A stretch of 64,000 nt of DNA from Metabacillus endolithicus (GCF_023078335.1 NZ_CP095550.1:806001-870000); one strand, 5' to 3'. Positions 46,598 to 56,521 are shown, counted from the first letter of the stretch. A program made the numbers and translations. The notes: a model not told the origin generated them from the sequence alone.

Positions 46598-47220
46598 GCT
46601 TCAAGACCAACCAAAAATGCTTCCTTACGAATCCAATCCACTACCTCATTAACACCTGTTCCATCTTTAAGATTTGTAAAAATATATGGACGATCTCCTC
46701 TTGATGATAGTGTGTCTTTTCTCATAATCTCAAGATCAGCACCAACATAAGGTGCTAAATCAATTTTATTGATAATAAACAAGTCAGATTTGATCATCCC
46801 CTGACCACCTTTACGAGGGATTTTTTCCCCTTGTGCAACATCAATAATATAGATTGAAAAATCTACTAACTCCGGACTGAAGGTTGCAGCTAGATTATCT
46901 CCGCCGCTTTCTACAAAAATCAGGTCAAGATTCGGGTGACGCTCATTTAATTCATCTATTGCCGCAAAATTCATTGAGGCATCTTCACGAATGGCAGTAT
47001 GAGGGCATCCACCTGTTTCAACACCAATAATTCGATCTTCTGGTAATGCGCCATTTTTTATTAAAAATTGAGCATCTTCTTTTGTGTAGATATCATTTGT
47101 GATGACCGCAACTTCAAGCTCATCCATTAACACCCTTGTTAATTTGTCTACTAATAAGGTTTTGCCTGCACCTACAGGTCCTCCGATACCGATTTTAATT
47201 GGTTCACTCATCTTATTCAT
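46594..47220 (-). CDS. ureG: Urease accessory GTPase UreG
   Basis: 208-aa SIMIBI-class GTPase that powers nickel insertion. Walker [16 protein letters not shown] (about 14-28), the nickel-binding CPH-type motif [15 protein letters not shown] (about 70-84), [15 protein letters not shown], and NKID for guanine specificity. Intact, in the standard order ureF-ureG-ureD. Confidence 0.97.
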   Translation of the reverse strand: MNKMSEPIKIGIGGPVGAGKTLLVDKLTRVLMDELEVAVITNDIYTKEDAQFLIKNGALPEDRIIGVETGGCPHTAIREDASMNFAAIDELNERHPNLDLIFVESGGDNLAATFSPELVDFSIYIIDVAQGEKIPRKGGQGMIKSDLFIINKIDLAPYVGADLEIMRKDTLSSRGDRPYIFTNLKDGTGVNEVVDWIRKEAFLVGLEA

Positions 47221-47237
47221 CCTTTCCTATCTTTAAA

Positions 47238-47924
47238 CTATGACATAAACAAACGTACTGAAAGCTGCTCATGCACCATTTGAGCAATTTCCAAACCCGG
47301 TGCTCCTGCACCAAGGTGTTCTTCGTTAAGACACATTATTTGTTTGACAATCTGATTCAAGAACGGCTGTATTTCAACTAAAATTTTTTGTCCATCAGTT
47401 TGTCCAATTGGAATTCCTCTCACTGCGTTTTGAACAAGTGATGAAGTTGTTGCAAAAAGATAAGTAGACAAGGTAGTTTCCAGCTCTATATCTAAACCTT
47501 GACACACAGATGCAAAAACGATTGAACTGTGGCCATGAGCTTTCTTATCTTTTATTTTTTGTTGATAAGTTTCTAACTGTTGGTTTGGAAACAGCTCATT
47601 CATGACTTTGACCATTTGCCGACCAATTCGACGATTTCCTTCCCGCGTTTCTTTAGCCATGGCAAGAGCAAAAAGTTCATGATCTAGTTGCCAAATTGGA
47701 TTCAACCGATTATCTTGTAAATATTCAAAAGCTAACCGACACGCTAAACCATCTGTAAAAACAAATTGAGTTTGAAGAAACTGTTTAAGAGCTAACAAAA
47801 ATGTTTTTTTATCCACCACTTTGTCATCTTGAATATACGTTTCTATTCCAAAAGAGTGAGAAAATGCTCCAGAAGGAAAATTCGAATCACAAATTTGCAG
47901 CAATTGAAACAAGTGATTAGTCAT
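47238..47924 (-). CDS. ureF: Urease accessory protein UreF
   Basis: 228-aa all-helical protein of the nickel-delivery complex. Conserved [21 protein letters not shown] (about 8-27), [16 protein letters not shown], and the C-terminal [16 protein letters not shown]. Its start overlaps the end of ureE by eight bases. Confidence 0.95.
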   Translation of the reverse strand: MTNHLFQLLQICDSNFPSGAFSHSFGIETYIQDDKVVDKKTFLLALKQFLQTQFVFTDGLACRLAFEYLQDNRLNPIWQLDHELFALAMAKETREGNRRIGRQMVKVMNELFPNQQLETYQQKIKDKKAHGHSSIVFASVCQGLDIELETTLSTYLFATTSSLVQNAVRGIPIGQTDGQKILVEIQPFLNQIVKQIMCLNEEHLGAGAPGLEIAQMVHEQLSVRLFMS

Positions 47925-48363
47925 GTGAATGTCCGATATGTTTAAAGGCTGAATTCATTTTTCTATTTTCCCTAGCATATGGAACCACTAATTCCTGCAG
48001 CAATCGTTCTACTAAATAATCATACTGTACGATCATTTCATTACCTTCAAATTGAGCTGGTAAATGTCGGTTTCCTAATTGATGGGCAATCTCTCCCATT
48101 TGAAGAATACTAGTTGGTTTAATGACAATAACATCATCTTTTATCACACTAATAACAATTGAATTCTTCTCATCCTGAAATAAAATATCTCCATCCATCA
48201 ATTCCTTAACATCTTTTAGACGAATTCCAATTTCATTTCCATGATCTGTTTTAACACGTTGAATTTTCTTAACTAAATCATCACTTCTTAAGTACACACG
48301 CTCAACATGATGTGGAGCTTTTTCTAAATCTTTTACATTTCCTACTATTTTTTCAATAATCAT
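47917..48363 (-). CDS. ureE: Urease nickel metallochaperone UreE
   Basis: 148-aa nickel carrier. N-terminal peptide-binding-like domain and the metal-binding domain with [11 protein letters not shown] (His conserved, about 92-96). The C-terminus has only three histidines (HIGHSHD), not the long His tail of Klebsiella UreE. ATG 48363 with GAGGTGAG upstream, following ureC by nine bases. Confidence 0.94.
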   Translation of the reverse strand: MIIEKIVGNVKDLEKAPHHVERVYLRSDDLVKKIQRVKTDHGNEIGIRLKDVKELMDGDILFQDEKNSIVISVIKDDVIVIKPTSILQMGEIAHQLGNRHLPAQFEGNEMIVQYDYLVERLLQELVVPYARENRKMNSAFKHIGHSHD

Positions 48364-48372
48364 TTTCTCACC

Positions 48373-50079
48373 TCAAAATAAAAAATATCGTTGAGCTAAA
48401 GGTACCTTGTTATCTGGTTCACACGTAATCAATTGTCCATCAACCGTAACTTCATAGGTTTGTGGATCGACCTCAATTACTGGTGTTTCTCCATTTAATT
48501 TCATATCACTTTTCTTTAATTGACGGATATTCTTTACAATTCCAATTTTCTTTTGTAAACCAAGATCTTTATATACTCCCTGCTCGAACGCTGCCTTAGA
48601 TAAAAACGTCATGCTATTCGAATATTTCGCCTTTCCAAAGCTAGCAAACATTGGCCGATACAAGGCTGGCTGTGGAGTTGGAATTGACGCATTCGGGTCT
48701 CCCATTACACTCCACGCAATCATTCCTCCTTTTACTACTAACTCTGGCTTAGCACCGAAGAAGGCTGGATCCCACAAAACAAAATCAGCTAGCTTGCCTA
48801 CCTCAATGGATCCCACATAATCTGAGATACCATGGGTTATTGCAGGATTTATCGTGTATTTGGCAACATATCTTTTGGCTCTAGCATTATCATTTTCTTC
48901 GCCGGTGATTAACTCACCGCGTTGACGTTTCATCTTATCAGCTGTTTGCCACGTTCTTGAAATAACTTCACCGACTCTTCCCATCGCTTGTGAATCGGAG
49001 CTGATCATGCTGAAAACACCTAAATCATGAAGAATATCTTCTGCTGCGATTGTTTCCTTTCGAATACGAGAATCTGCAAAGGCTAAATCTTCTGGTACAG
49101 AAGGATCTAAATGATGACACACCATCAACATATCTAAATGCTCAGCAATCGTATTAACCGTGTATGGTCTTGTTGGATTTGTTGATGAGGGAAGTATATT
49201 CGGATATGAAGCAGCTTTAATAATATCAGGGGCGTGACCTCCGCCTGCACCTTCTGTATGGTATGTATGAATCACACGCCCATCAATAGCATTTAAAGTA
49301 TCCTCCACAAACCCACCTTCGTTTAACGTATCACTGTGAATCGCTATCTGAACATCGTATTGATCAGCTACTGATAACGCTTTATCAATATTCGATGTTG
49401 TTGTTCCCCAATCTTCATGGAGCTTTAATCCAATTGCTCCTGCTTCAATTTGCTCTTGTAGTGCTTCTTCATTAGAAGCGTTTCCTTTGCCAAGAAACCC
49501 TAAATTAACAGGGAATTCTTCGGCTGCCTTGAGCATTTGATGAATATTCCAAGCTCCTGGTGTACAAGTTGTTGCATTTGTTCCTGTAGCAGGACCTGTA
49601 CCTCCTCCTATCATCGTTGTAACACCCGATTCAATAGCAGTGCGAACTTGCTGCGGACAAATAAAATGAATATGCGCATCTATTCCACCTGCCGTAACAA
49701 TCATCCCTTCTGCTGCAATTACCTCAGTTGAAGCCCCAATCACAATGTCCACAGAATCCATAATCAGAGGATTACCCGCTTTTCCAATACAAGTAATGAT
49801 TCCTTCTTTTATACCAATGTCAGCTTTATAAATGCCTGTATAATCAAGAATTAACGCATTAGTCACAACAAGGTCAACAGCATCTTTTCTTGTTGCCAAA
49901 GGATGCTGGCCCATGCCATCCCTAATAACTTTACCTCCACCGAATTTAACTTCATCACCATATGTGGTGTAATCTTTTTCAACTTCAATAAATAATTCGG
50001 TATCCCCAAGCCTTACCTGATCACCAACTGTCGGACCGAACATATCTGCGTACTGATGTCGTGACATTCGAAAGCTCAT
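48373..50079 (-). CDS. ureC: Urease alpha subunit UreC
   Basis: Catalytic subunit; hydrolyses urea to ammonia and carbamate at a dinuclear nickel site. 568 aa: first nickel ligands [14 protein letters not shown] (about 130-143), the carbamylated Lys in [11 protein letters not shown] (about 217), [30 protein letters not shown], the flap [22 protein letters not shown] and Asp in SSDSQAMGR. Full length and intact, three bases after ureB. Confidence 0.98.
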   Translation of the reverse strand: MSFRMSRHQYADMFGPTVGDQVRLGDTELFIEVEKDYTTYGDEVKFGGGKVIRDGMGQHPLATRKDAVDLVVTNALILDYTGIYKADIGIKEGIITCIGKAGNPLIMDSVDIVIGASTEVIAAEGMIVTAGGIDAHIHFICPQQVRTAIESGVTTMIGGGTGPATGTNATTCTPGAWNIHQMLKAAEEFPVNLGFLGKGNASNEEALQEQIEAGAIGLKLHEDWGTTTSNIDKALSVADQYDVQIAIHSDTLNEGGFVEDTLNAIDGRVIHTYHTEGAGGGHAPDIIKAASYPNILPSSTNPTRPYTVNTIAEHLDMLMVCHHLDPSVPEDLAFADSRIRKETIAAEDILHDLGVFSMISSDSQAMGRVGEVISRTWQTADKMKRQRGELITGEENDNARAKRYVAKYTINPAITHGISDYVGSIEVGKLADFVLWDPAFFGAKPELVVKGGMIAWSVMGDPNASIPTPQPALYRPMFASFGKAKYSNSMTFLSKAAFEQGVYKDLGLQKKIGIVKNIRQLKKSDMKLNGETPVIEVDPQTYEVTVDGQLITCEPDNKVPLAQRYFLF

Positions 50080-50081
50080 CG

Positions 50082-50399
50082 TTACACTCCTTTATCCAGT
50101 GCATCATTTGTTAAATTGTTAAGACCGTATATTCTTCTTTCACCAGAAAATGGAATAATCTCTATCACTTTTTGATCTCCTGGTTCAAAACGGACGGCTG
50201 TACCCGCGGGAATATTTAATCTTCTTCCAAAAGCTTTTTCTCTCTCGAATTCAAGCGAACTATTAACCTCGTAAAAATGAAAATGAGAGCCAATTTGTAC
50301 AGGCCGATCTCCATTATTAACAACTTCAAGTTGTGTTGTCTGTTTGTTTTCATTACAAATAATCGGCTCTTTTTTTAATCTTAATTGTCCTGGTACCAT
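50082..50399 (-). CDS. ureB: Urease beta subunit UreB
   Basis: 105-aa structural subunit of the UreABC trimer. [21 protein letters not shown] (about 25-45, in two parts around PVQIG) and [15 protein letters not shown] are the family signatures. ATG 50399 with GAGGGTGA upstream. Between ureA and ureC. Confidence 0.96.
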   Translation of the reverse strand: MVPGQLRLKKEPIICNENKQTTQLEVVNNGDRPVQIGSHFHFYEVNSSLEFEREKAFGRRLNIPAGTAVRFEPGDQKVIEIIPFSGERRIYGLNNLTNDALDKGV

Positions 50400-50418
50400 T
50401 CTTCACCCTCTTTTCGTA

Positions 50419-50721
50419 TCATGAAATCGGTTCATGAACCGTTACTAATTTTGTTCCATCAGGAAATGTTGCCTCTACTTGGATGTCATGAATCATCTCC
50501 GGTACTCCTTCCATAACATCTTCTCTGGATAATATGTGTTTTCCATATTGCATAAGTTCTGAAACAGACTTTCCATCTCTCGCACCTTCTAACACCTCGT
50601 AGGTTAAGATCGCAATAGCTTCAGGATAGTTCAGTTTTAGGCCTCTATTTTGTCGTCTTCTAGCTAAATCTGCGGCAACAACAATCATGAGCTTTTCTTG
50701 CTCACGAGAAGTAAGTTTCAT
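50419..50721 (-). CDS. ureA: Urease gamma subunit UreA
   Basis: 100-aa small structural subunit and first gene of the operon. Conserved [42 protein letters not shown] and the C-terminal [20 protein letters not shown] 50721 with TAGGAGG upstream. A full ureABCEFGD set is here, unlike B. subtilis, which has ureABC only and at another locus. Confidence 0.97.
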   Translation of the reverse strand: MKLTSREQEKLMIVVAADLARRRQNRGLKLNYPEAIAILTYEVLEGARDGKSVSELMQYGKHILSREDVMEGVPEMIHDIQVEATFPDGTKLVTVHEPIS

Positions 50722-50829
50722 TATTATTTTCCTCCTAAACCGCTAACTGCTTTTGTAATAAGCTTCAAACAATTATTTTATTAAAAAAATTTTAAAGCAT
50801 AGATTGGAGAAAAGATAAGAATTAAGCAA

Positions 50830-50885
50830 GACCAGAGAAAAAGGGATCTATATATTTCAGGGGGAAACATAAAACTTTTCTGGTC
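50830..50885 (-). other. Long-stem hairpin in the ureA leader
   Basis: On the minus strand GACCAGAAAA pairs with TTTTCTCTGGTC (one bulge) around a loop of about 35 bases containing CCCCCTGA. It lies 110-165 bases upstream of ureA and downstream of the GlnR/TnrA-like boxes, so it would be in the transcript. T-rich sequence follows (TTAATTCTTATCTTTT), so it could act as an attenuator. Confidence 0.4.
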
Positions 50886-50970
50886 CTGCTACAACTTATC
50901 TACCCTTCTTAAGGTTCCTTCGACATATTTACTTACACTAAACATATAATCAATGAACTTTTAATGAGCA

Positions 50971-51009
50971 TGTCACAAAAACTAACCTTATATGTTAGTA
51001 AAGTTAACA
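50971..51009. promoter_or_regulatory. Two GlnR/TnrA-type boxes upstream of urease
   Basis: TGTTAGTAAAGTTAACA (50993-51009) keeps the TGTNA and TNACA arms of the 17-bp GlnR/TnrA consensus; TGTCACAAAAACTAACC (50971-50987) is a weaker copy with three deviations. Their centres are 22 bases apart, two helical turns, so proteins would bind on the same face. B. subtilis urease is controlled by TnrA and GlnR in response to nitrogen. Confidence 0.55.
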
Positions 51010-51199
51010 TGAATTATATTCCTCATTATACAGAATTTCCATTGTTATACAATATCTTTTTAAAAATTCAGTTATATTTTCTTATGAACAGACATTCTGA
51101 AACAAACACTTAAGAAAAATAAAATAAGACTTAATTTTTTGTAACTATTTTATTAGAGAAACGACAAATATTAAAAGCGATATAAGGTAGGTGTAGATA

Positions 51200-51661
51200 T
51201 TGAGAGCTATCATTAGTTTAGTAATAACCATGTTCATACTATTTGGTTGTGGGAATGGTCATATAGGTGAGAAACAACAAGGGGGAGGTAATAATGCTGA
51301 AAGTGATCAGGATATTGTTGTAGATAAGATGGTATCAAGCATAACTGAAATTAGTCCACTTCAATACGAATATAAAGTTAAAAATCAAACGCAGGAAACA
51401 ATTACTTTGGAATTTACAAGCTCACAAAGAGTTGATTATTCTGTATCAACTAAGGAAGGTCAGGAATTATTCCTTTATTCAAGTACAGCCTCCTTTCTTG
51501 CAGCATTAGGAGAAGAGACTATTGCACCTGGAGAAGAATTTCAATATAAAATCAACTTGACTGAGTTAAATCTTCAAAAAGGAGAATATATTTTAACTGT
51601 ATGGATGACTCCTGAAGAAGGGGCATCTTTTAAAATCACTAAAGAGTTTACACTTGAATAA
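51200..51661 (+). CDS. Lipoprotein with BsuPI-like domain
   Basis: 153 aa. Lipoprotein signal peptide with lipobox LFGC (Cys17), a short G/Q/N-rich linker, then a domain resembling the intracellular proteinase inhibitor BsuPI: QYEYKVKNQTQETITLEFTSS (in the usual place), SSTASFLAALGEETIAPGE and KGEYILTVWM. TTG start at 51200 with AGGTAGGTG upstream. Probably anchored on the outer face of the membrane; inhibitory activity not shown for this group. Confidence 0.8.
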   Translation: MRAIISLVITMFILFGCGNGHIGEKQQGGGNNAESDQDIVVDKMVSSITEISPLQYEYKVKNQTQETITLEFTSSQRVDYSVSTKEGQELFLYSSTASFLAALGEETIAPGEEFQYKINLTELNLQKGEYILTVWMTPEEGASFKITKEFTLE

Positions 51662-51667
51662 CCAATG

Positions 51668-51697
51668 AGATGAGTCAGTAGTAAAACAGACTCATCT
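51668..51697. terminator. Hairpin between BsuPI and CAP lipoprotein genes
   Basis: AGATGAGTC pairs perfectly with GACTCATCT over 12 bases between two convergent genes. T tracts are poor on both sides, so termination strength is uncertain. Confidence 0.55.
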
Positions 51698-51717
51698 CTT
51701 AGGTTAAAGCGAAAATT

Positions 51718-52818
51718 TTATCTTCCTACAAACATTTGTGTCCAATGATGACCGTTTGAATCATATCCAATCCCAATGTGTGTAAAATCCTTACTTAAAA
51801 TATTTTTTCTGTGTCCTTCACTATTCATCCAAGCTTGAACTACTTCTTGTGGTGTTCGTTGGCCTTGTGCGATATTTTCACCAGCCGTTTTATATGTTAC
51901 TCCGAAATCCCTCATCATATCAAATGGCGATCCATAGGTTGGGCTCGTATGTGAGAAGTAATTATTTTGTCTCATATCTTCTGACTTCTTTTGAGCTACG
52001 CCATTCAATTGTGTGTCTGCTTGTAAATCAGGTAATCCATTTTTACGTCTTTCTGCATTTGTTAAGTCAATTACCTGTTGAACAGCTTGGTTTACATTTT
52101 GTGCAGGTTGTTGCTTTTCAGCAGGTGCTTTTGCCTGTTGTTGTGCTGGTGCTTTTGCTTGCTCTTGCTGAGCTGGCACCTGCTGTTGCGCCGGTGCTTT
52201 TGCTTGCTCTTGCTGAGCTTGTTGTTGGTTTGTTGCTTGATTATTTTGTTGAGCATTTGCTTGTTGCTTCGTTTGTGATTGTTGCTGATTCGCTGCCTGC
52301 TGCTGAGCTTGTTGCTGGTTTGCTTGCCCATAACGTTGCGCTAACTGATTTGCTTTTTGCTGCGCTTGTTGCTTTTGTTGTTCAATAAACTGACGAGCTT
52401 GTTTTTCTGCATCTTCTTTTGAATTTGCATTAATAAATTTATATTTTGCTTCTTGAACAGCAATTGCCTTTGTATGTGGGTATTTATCACTTGAAAGATC
52501 TGTTTTCGAGCTTGATATTGTCATCCCATTCTGATCATTATTTCCCATGAAACGATCAGTAACAAGTTCATAATCATTATCTTTCATGTTATTATCACGA
52601 TTCGTTGTTCTAAAACGATTATTTTCCGCTCTGTCAAGTGTATTTATATCCCTCGTAAAAGGTCCATAGCTTGTTCGGCCGTTATAGTTTACATTTTCAG
52701 CAACGTCCATTGTATTTGTTCTGTTACCATTTTCAAAAGCACCTTCGTTATTGTTACATGCTACTAACCCAACAACTAAAGCACTAGTAGTAATTAACCC
52801 AAGTTTTTTCTTTATCAA
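51718..52818 (-). CDS. CAP/SCP-domain lipoprotein (YkwD-like)
   Basis: 366 aa. Start at TTG 52818 (AAGGAGGGG upstream), although the frame is open to 52962; this gives a lipoprotein signal with lipobox LVAC (about residue 21). The middle (about 150-245) is low complexity, made of Gln, Ala, Lys and Pro with repeats such as EQAKAPAQQQ. The C-terminal 120 residues are a CAP domain: LTNAERRKNGLPDL, SHTSP, GENIAQGQ and GHRKNILS. Surface-attached protein of unknown activity, similar to spore/cell-envelope YkwD-type proteins. Confidence 0.88.
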   Translation of the reverse strand: MIKKKLGLITTSALVVGLVACNNNEGAFENGNRTNTMDVAENVNYNGRTSYGPFTRDINTLDRAENNRFRTTNRDNNMKDNDYELVTDRFMGNNDQNGMTISSSKTDLSSDKYPHTKAIAVQEAKYKFINANSKEDAEKQARQFIEQQKQQAQQKANQLAQRYGQANQQQAQQQAANQQQSQTKQQANAQQNNQATNQQQAQQEQAKAPAQQQVPAQQEQAKAPAQQQAKAPAEKQQPAQNVNQAVQQVIDLTNAERRKNGLPDLQADTQLNGVAQKKSEDMRQNNYFSHTSPTYGSPFDMMRDFGVTYKTAGENIAQGQRTPQEVVQAWMNSEGHRKNILSKDFTHIGIGYDSNGHHWTQMFVGR

Positions 52819-52936
52819 CGCTAACCCCTCCTTAAATGTTTGATCAACTACCTTCTTATTTTCTTTATTTTTCAGAAATCTATTGATGGTAATAATCAAG
52901 TTATTTGGAGAGAGATTCACTTTTTGGGTAAGAAAC

Positions 52937-52966
52937 ACCAAAAAACGCTTGGATAACTCCAAGCGC
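52937..52966 (-). terminator. Terminator after yqjE
   Basis: GCGCTTGG-AGTTAT-CCAAGCGT on the minus strand followed by TTTTTGG, just past the yqjE stop. Confidence 0.85.
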
Positions 52967-52972
52967 TAAGCA

Positions 52973-54091
52973 TTACTGAGCCACTTCTTGAATAACCGCT
53001 AAAACAAGTTCGGCTGTTTTTTCTAATTCCTCAATTGGCATTTTTTCATTTGTTGTATGAATTTCTTCATACCCTACTGCTAAGTTAACTGTAGGAATAC
53101 CATTACCAGCGATTACGTTTGCATCACTACCACCGCCACTAGTTTGCAATTCACTGTTACGACCGATTCTTGCTGCAGCACGTTTTGCAACTTCTACAAC
53201 ATGATCTCCGTCACCAAATTTAAACCCTGGATACATAACCTCAATATCAACTTCTGCCCTTCCACCCATCTCTGTGGCAACACTTTCAAAAGCTTCTTTC
53301 ATTTTCTTTACTTGTTCTTCCATTTTTTCTGGAACTAAAGAACGGGCTTCTGCTAGGATATGTACTAAATCACAAACAATATTTGTTTGTGTCCCCCCTT
53401 CAAAACGACCTATATTGGCAGTTGTTTCATGATCAATTCTTCCTAAAGGCATTTTTGCAATGGCCTTTGCAGCAATAGTAATCGCTGAAACACCTTTTTC
53501 AGGAGCCACACCAGCATGTGCCGTTTTCCCATAAACTGTTGCCTTAACTTTCGCTTGTGTTGGAGCTGCTACGATGATTGTCCCAACCTTCCCATCACTA
53601 TCAAGCGCATAACCAAACTTCGCTGTCATGAGATGTGGATCCAGTGCTTTTGCTCCCACTAATCCGGATTCCTCTCCAGCTGTTATGACAAATTCTATTT
53701 TCCCATGTTGAATGTTTTCTTCTTTTAATGTTTTAATTGCTTCAAGCATAGCTGCTAAACCAGCCTTATCGTCTGCACCAAGTATAGTTGTTCCATCCGT
53801 AACCACATAACCATCTTTAATACTTGGCTTAATTCCCTTACCAGGTACTACAGTATCCATGTGGGAAGTAAAATAAATAGGATCAACATTTTCTTTAGTC
53901 GCTTCTAATGTACAAATAAGGTTTCCAGCACCATGACCTGTTACAGCTGTTGTATCGTCTTCAACAACGTGTAAACCTAGATCGGAAAACTTATTTTTTA
54001 GTACTTTTGCGATTTCTGCTTCATATTTTGTTTCTGAGTCAACTTGAACCAATTCAAGGAACTCGTCTAATAAACGTTGTTTATTAATCAT
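52973..54091 (-). CDS. yqjE: M20 family peptidase YqjE (tripeptidase T-like)
   Basis: 372-aa dizinc aminopeptidase. Metal site residues in YFTSHMDTVVPG (His, Asp; about 75-86), LGADDKAGLAAMLEA (Asp), TAGEESGLVGAKA (catalytic Glu-Glu) and ALDSDGKVG; a dimerisation domain follows (TAHAGVAPEKGVSA). ATG 54091 preferred to ATG 54100, which sits two bases from AGGAGGAA. B. subtilis has yqjE in the same place before yqjD. Confidence 0.93.
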   Translation of the reverse strand: MINKQRLLDEFLELVQVDSETKYEAEIAKVLKNKFSDLGLHVVEDDTTAVTGHGAGNLICTLEATKENVDPIYFTSHMDTVVPGKGIKPSIKDGYVVTDGTTILGADDKAGLAAMLEAIKTLKEENIQHGKIEFVITAGEESGLVGAKALDPHLMTAKFGYALDSDGKVGTIIVAAPTQAKVKATVYGKTAHAGVAPEKGVSAITIAAKAIAKMPLGRIDHETTANIGRFEGGTQTNIVCDLVHILAEARSLVPEKMEEQVKKMKEAFESVATEMGGRAEVDIEVMYPGFKFGDGDHVVEVAKRAAARIGRNSELQTSGGGSDANVIAGNGIPTVNLAVGYEEIHTTNEKMPIEELEKTAELVLAVIQEVAQ

Positions 54092-54106
54092 AAAATTCAT
54101 TTCCTC

Positions 54107-55666
54107 CTACGTATTAAAGGGGAATATTCCCATGTTTTTTTGCTGGTCTATTTTCTTTTTTGTTCTTAGCATTTCCAAAGCCTGCGTAAGTTTAATCCTT
54201 GTATCCCTAGGATCAATCACATCATCCACCATACCTTGGCTTGCGGCAACATATGGATTAGCGAACTTTTTTCGGTACTCCTCAATTTTCTCAGCCCTTG
54301 TTTGCTCCGGGTTAGGACTTTCCTGAATTTCTTTAGCAAAGATAATATTCGCAGCTCCTTGTGGGCCCATAACAGCAATTTCAGCATTTGGCCATGCAAA
54401 AACAAGGTCAGCTCCAATAGATTTACTATTGAGTGCCACATAAGCTCCTCCGTATGCTTTTCTTAAGATAACTGTTATTTTAGGAACAGTTGCCTCAGAA
54501 TAAGCAAATAGGATTTTGGCACCGTGTCGGATAATTCCTCCGTGTTCTTGTTTAATCCCCGGGAAAAAGCCAGTCACATCCTCAAACGTTATAAGTGGTA
54601 TTTGAAAAGAATCACAAAAACGAATAAATCTTGCTGCTTTGTCAGAAGAATCAATATCTAAACCGCCAGCCATATATTTCGGTTGATTACAAACCAAGCC
54701 AACAACTTCACCCTTAATCCTAGCTAATCCAATCACAATGTTTTTTGCAAAATCTTTCTGAACTTCTAAAAAAGATTGTTCATCAACAACCTGATTAATG
54801 ACCGTTCTCACATCATATGGTCGTACAGCATCAAATGGAATACTATCTGTTAAATCAGGTCGATAATCATCTGAATTTGGCACAGACGTGACAGGTGGCT
54901 TTTCTTCATTATTTTGCGGTAAATAACTTAATAAATTCCGTACTTGTAAAAGTACATCTTCTTCAGTAGAACCTGAAAAATGAGCATTTCCGCTAATGGT
55001 ATTATGTACTTTTGCACCACCTAAATCCTCTGAACTTATTTTCTCACCTGTTACGGTTTCAATTACTTTTGGACCTGTTATAAACATTTGACTTGTTTTT
55101 TCGACCATAAAAACAAAATCCGTTATAGCCGGTGAATAAACAGCCCCTCCGGCACACGGACCCAAGATAACAGAAATTTGAGGGATAACACCGGAATAGA
55201 TTGTGTTTCGATAAAAGATTTGGCCATAGCCATCTAATGATACCACACCCTCTTGAATTCTAGCACCGCCAGAGTCATTTAGTCCAACAAAAGGAGTACC
55301 ATTTTTTGCAGCCAAATCCATTACAGCTGCAATCTTCATCGCATGCATTTCACCTAGAGCTCCGCCAAAAACAGTAAAGTCTTGGGAAAACAGATAAATC
55401 GGTTTTCCATTTACTTTCCCATAACCCGTTACAACACCATCACCAGGACCAGTTTTATCAGATAAGCCAAAATCGTTACATCGATGTTGAATAAAAGGAT
55501 TAATTTCAACAAAAGAACCAGGATCAAGTAATAAATCTATTCTTTCTCGGGCAGTTAATTTTCCTTTTTCATGTTGTTTTGCTACTTTTTCATCACCGCC
55601 ACCTAACTCTACCTCTCGTCTACGATCATATAATTCGTTAATTTTTTCATAAATATCATGATTCAT
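54107..55666 (-). CDS. yqjD: Acyl-CoA carboxylase beta subunit YqjD (propionyl-/methylmalonyl-CoA carboxyltransferase)
   Basis: 519-aa carboxyltransferase with the two crotonase-like halves: KLTARERIDLLLDPGSF, GGALGEMHAMKI, NDSGGARIQEGV and GPCAGGAVYSPA in the first; GFFPGIKQEHGGIIRHGAK and LRKAYGGAYVALNSK in the second. Moves carboxyl groups between biotin and propionyl-CoA-like substrates. ATG 55666 (GGGGTGAAA upstream) is chosen over 55690. It overlaps the epimerase gene by 11 bases. No biotin carboxylase or decarboxylase membrane subunit is in view. Confidence 0.92.
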   Translation of the reverse strand: MNHDIYEKINELYDRRREVELGGGDEKVAKQHEKGKLTARERIDLLLDPGSFVEINPFIQHRCNDFGLSDKTGPGDGVVTGYGKVNGKPIYLFSQDFTVFGGALGEMHAMKIAAVMDLAAKNGTPFVGLNDSGGARIQEGVVSLDGYGQIFYRNTIYSGVIPQISVILGPCAGGAVYSPAITDFVFMVEKTSQMFITGPKVIETVTGEKISSEDLGGAKVHNTISGNAHFSGSTEEDVLLQVRNLLSYLPQNNEEKPPVTSVPNSDDYRPDLTDSIPFDAVRPYDVRTVINQVVDEQSFLEVQKDFAKNIVIGLARIKGEVVGLVCNQPKYMAGGLDIDSSDKAARFIRFCDSFQIPLITFEDVTGFFPGIKQEHGGIIRHGAKILFAYSEATVPKITVILRKAYGGAYVALNSKSIGADLVFAWPNAEIAVMGPQGAANIIFAKEIQESPNPEQTRAEKIEEYRKKFANPYVAASQGMVDDVIDPRDTRIKLTQALEMLRTKKKIDQQKNMGIFPFNT

Positions 55667-56081
55667 TACTTTCACCCCGCTTTTTTTCACATAACTCCAC
55701 TAACACGCGATTCCCTGCCGATGGGTGAATAAACGCAATATTCGAATTAGCTGCACCGCTTCGCACATTTTCATCAATAAGAGGAATTCCTTTTTCTTTT
55801 AATTCTTTTAAACGAGCACTTATGTCATCTACCCCTAATGCTACATGGTGAATTCCTTCCCCCTTTTTTGAGAGAAATTTGCTAATAGCACTTTCGTCAG
55901 ACATTGGTTCTAACAATTCAATTTTAGTTTCTCCAGCTTTTAAAAATGCCACTTTCACTTGTTGTGTCGAAACCTCTTCAACTCCTAATAATTGAAGTTG
56001 CAAAACGTCTTTATAGAATGTTAATGCATCTTCTATTGAATGTACGGCAATTCCAATATGATCAACTTTGTTTATCAACAC
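55656..56081 (-). CDS. mce: Methylmalonyl-CoA epimerase
   Basis: 141-aa glyoxalase/VOC-fold enzyme that interconverts the (R)- and (S)-methylmalonyl-CoA epimers. Metal ligands: His in KVDHIGIAVHS (about 8), EKLELLEP-type KIELLEPMS (Glu), HHVALGVDD (His, about 78) and the C-terminal RVLVELCEK Glu. It supplies the (R)-isomer to the mutase encoded at 62199-64000, and is coupled to the carboxylase gene. YqjC in B. subtilis. Confidence 0.93.
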   Translation of the reverse strand: MLINKVDHIGIAVHSIEDALTFYKDVLQLQLLGVEEVSTQQVKVAFLKAGETKIELLEPMSDESAISKFLSKKGEGIHHVALGVDDISARLKELKEKGIPLIDENVRSGAANSNIAFIHPSAGNRVLVELCEKKRGESNES

Positions 56082-56189
56082 TCATCTCTCCTCACCTTAT
56101 GATGAAAACGCTATCAGGATATAATATTTCTTCTCTTTCCACTAAAGAAATCCCTCTTTTTTTGACGAAATTCTTTCACATTTTAACTG

Positions 56190-56218
56190 TTGTCCAAATG
56201 TAACTTTCACGATAGAAT
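56190..56218 (+). promoter_or_regulatory. Probable sigma-A promoter of prli42
   Basis: TTGTCC, 17 bases, TAGAAT, about 25 bases before the prli42 start. Confidence 0.5.
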
Positions 56219-56242
56219 AATACGTACAAGGAGTGAAGAAAT

Positions 56243-56335
56243 ATGTCACGTAAAACTCAAAAAATTGTCGTTTATTTAATGATTGGCGTTATGCTTATTA
56301 CAACTTTACTTGCTGGTGTATCAGCTTGGTTTTAA
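56243..56335 (+). CDS. prli42: Stressosome-associated miniprotein Prli42
   Basis: 30-aa single-pass membrane peptide: MSRKTQKIVVYLM start, hydrophobic middle, LLAGVSAWF end. This matches the Firmicute Prli42 family, which in Listeria anchors the stressosome to the membrane for sigma-B activation. ATG 56243 with AAGGAGTG upstream; too short for most gene finders. It stands alone between mce and the L,D-transpeptidase gene. Confidence 0.88.
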   Translation: MSRKTQKIVVYLMIGVMLITTLLAGVSAWF

Positions 56336-56359
56336 TGATGGAAACTATATGATTTCTAT

Positions 56360-56395
56360 GAGGTAATGTATTTGTTATTTTTTATACATTACCTC
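56360..56395 (+). terminator. Hairpin after prli42
   Basis: GAGGTAATGTA pairs perfectly with TACATTACCTC over a T-rich loop of 14; only GTTTC follows, so termination is likely but weak in form. Confidence 0.65.
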
Positions 56396-56470
56396 GTTTC
56401 AATAATTTTAAAGATATTCATGAGTTGATCTGAAGATTCATGTTCTAAGGTCAAAATCTTGTTGGAAATA

Positions 56471-56521
56471 CAACAAAAGAGTCTGAAAGAAAGGTAAAAC
56501 CTATCTTTCAGACTCTTTTGT
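56471..56521 (-). terminator. Terminator overlapping the end of the L,D-transpeptidase gene
   Basis: About 20 bases of near-perfect stem (AACAAAAGAGTCTGAAAGA against its complement) on the minus strand. The left arm comprises the last seven codons and stop of the gene. Confidence 0.85.

Noticed and set aside
51849..52388. 179-codon plus-strand frame opposite the CAP lipoprotein
   Set aside because: It is the complement of the Gln/Ala-rich linker; Leu/Val-rich shadow without ribosome binding site. The minus-strand gene has signal peptide and domain.
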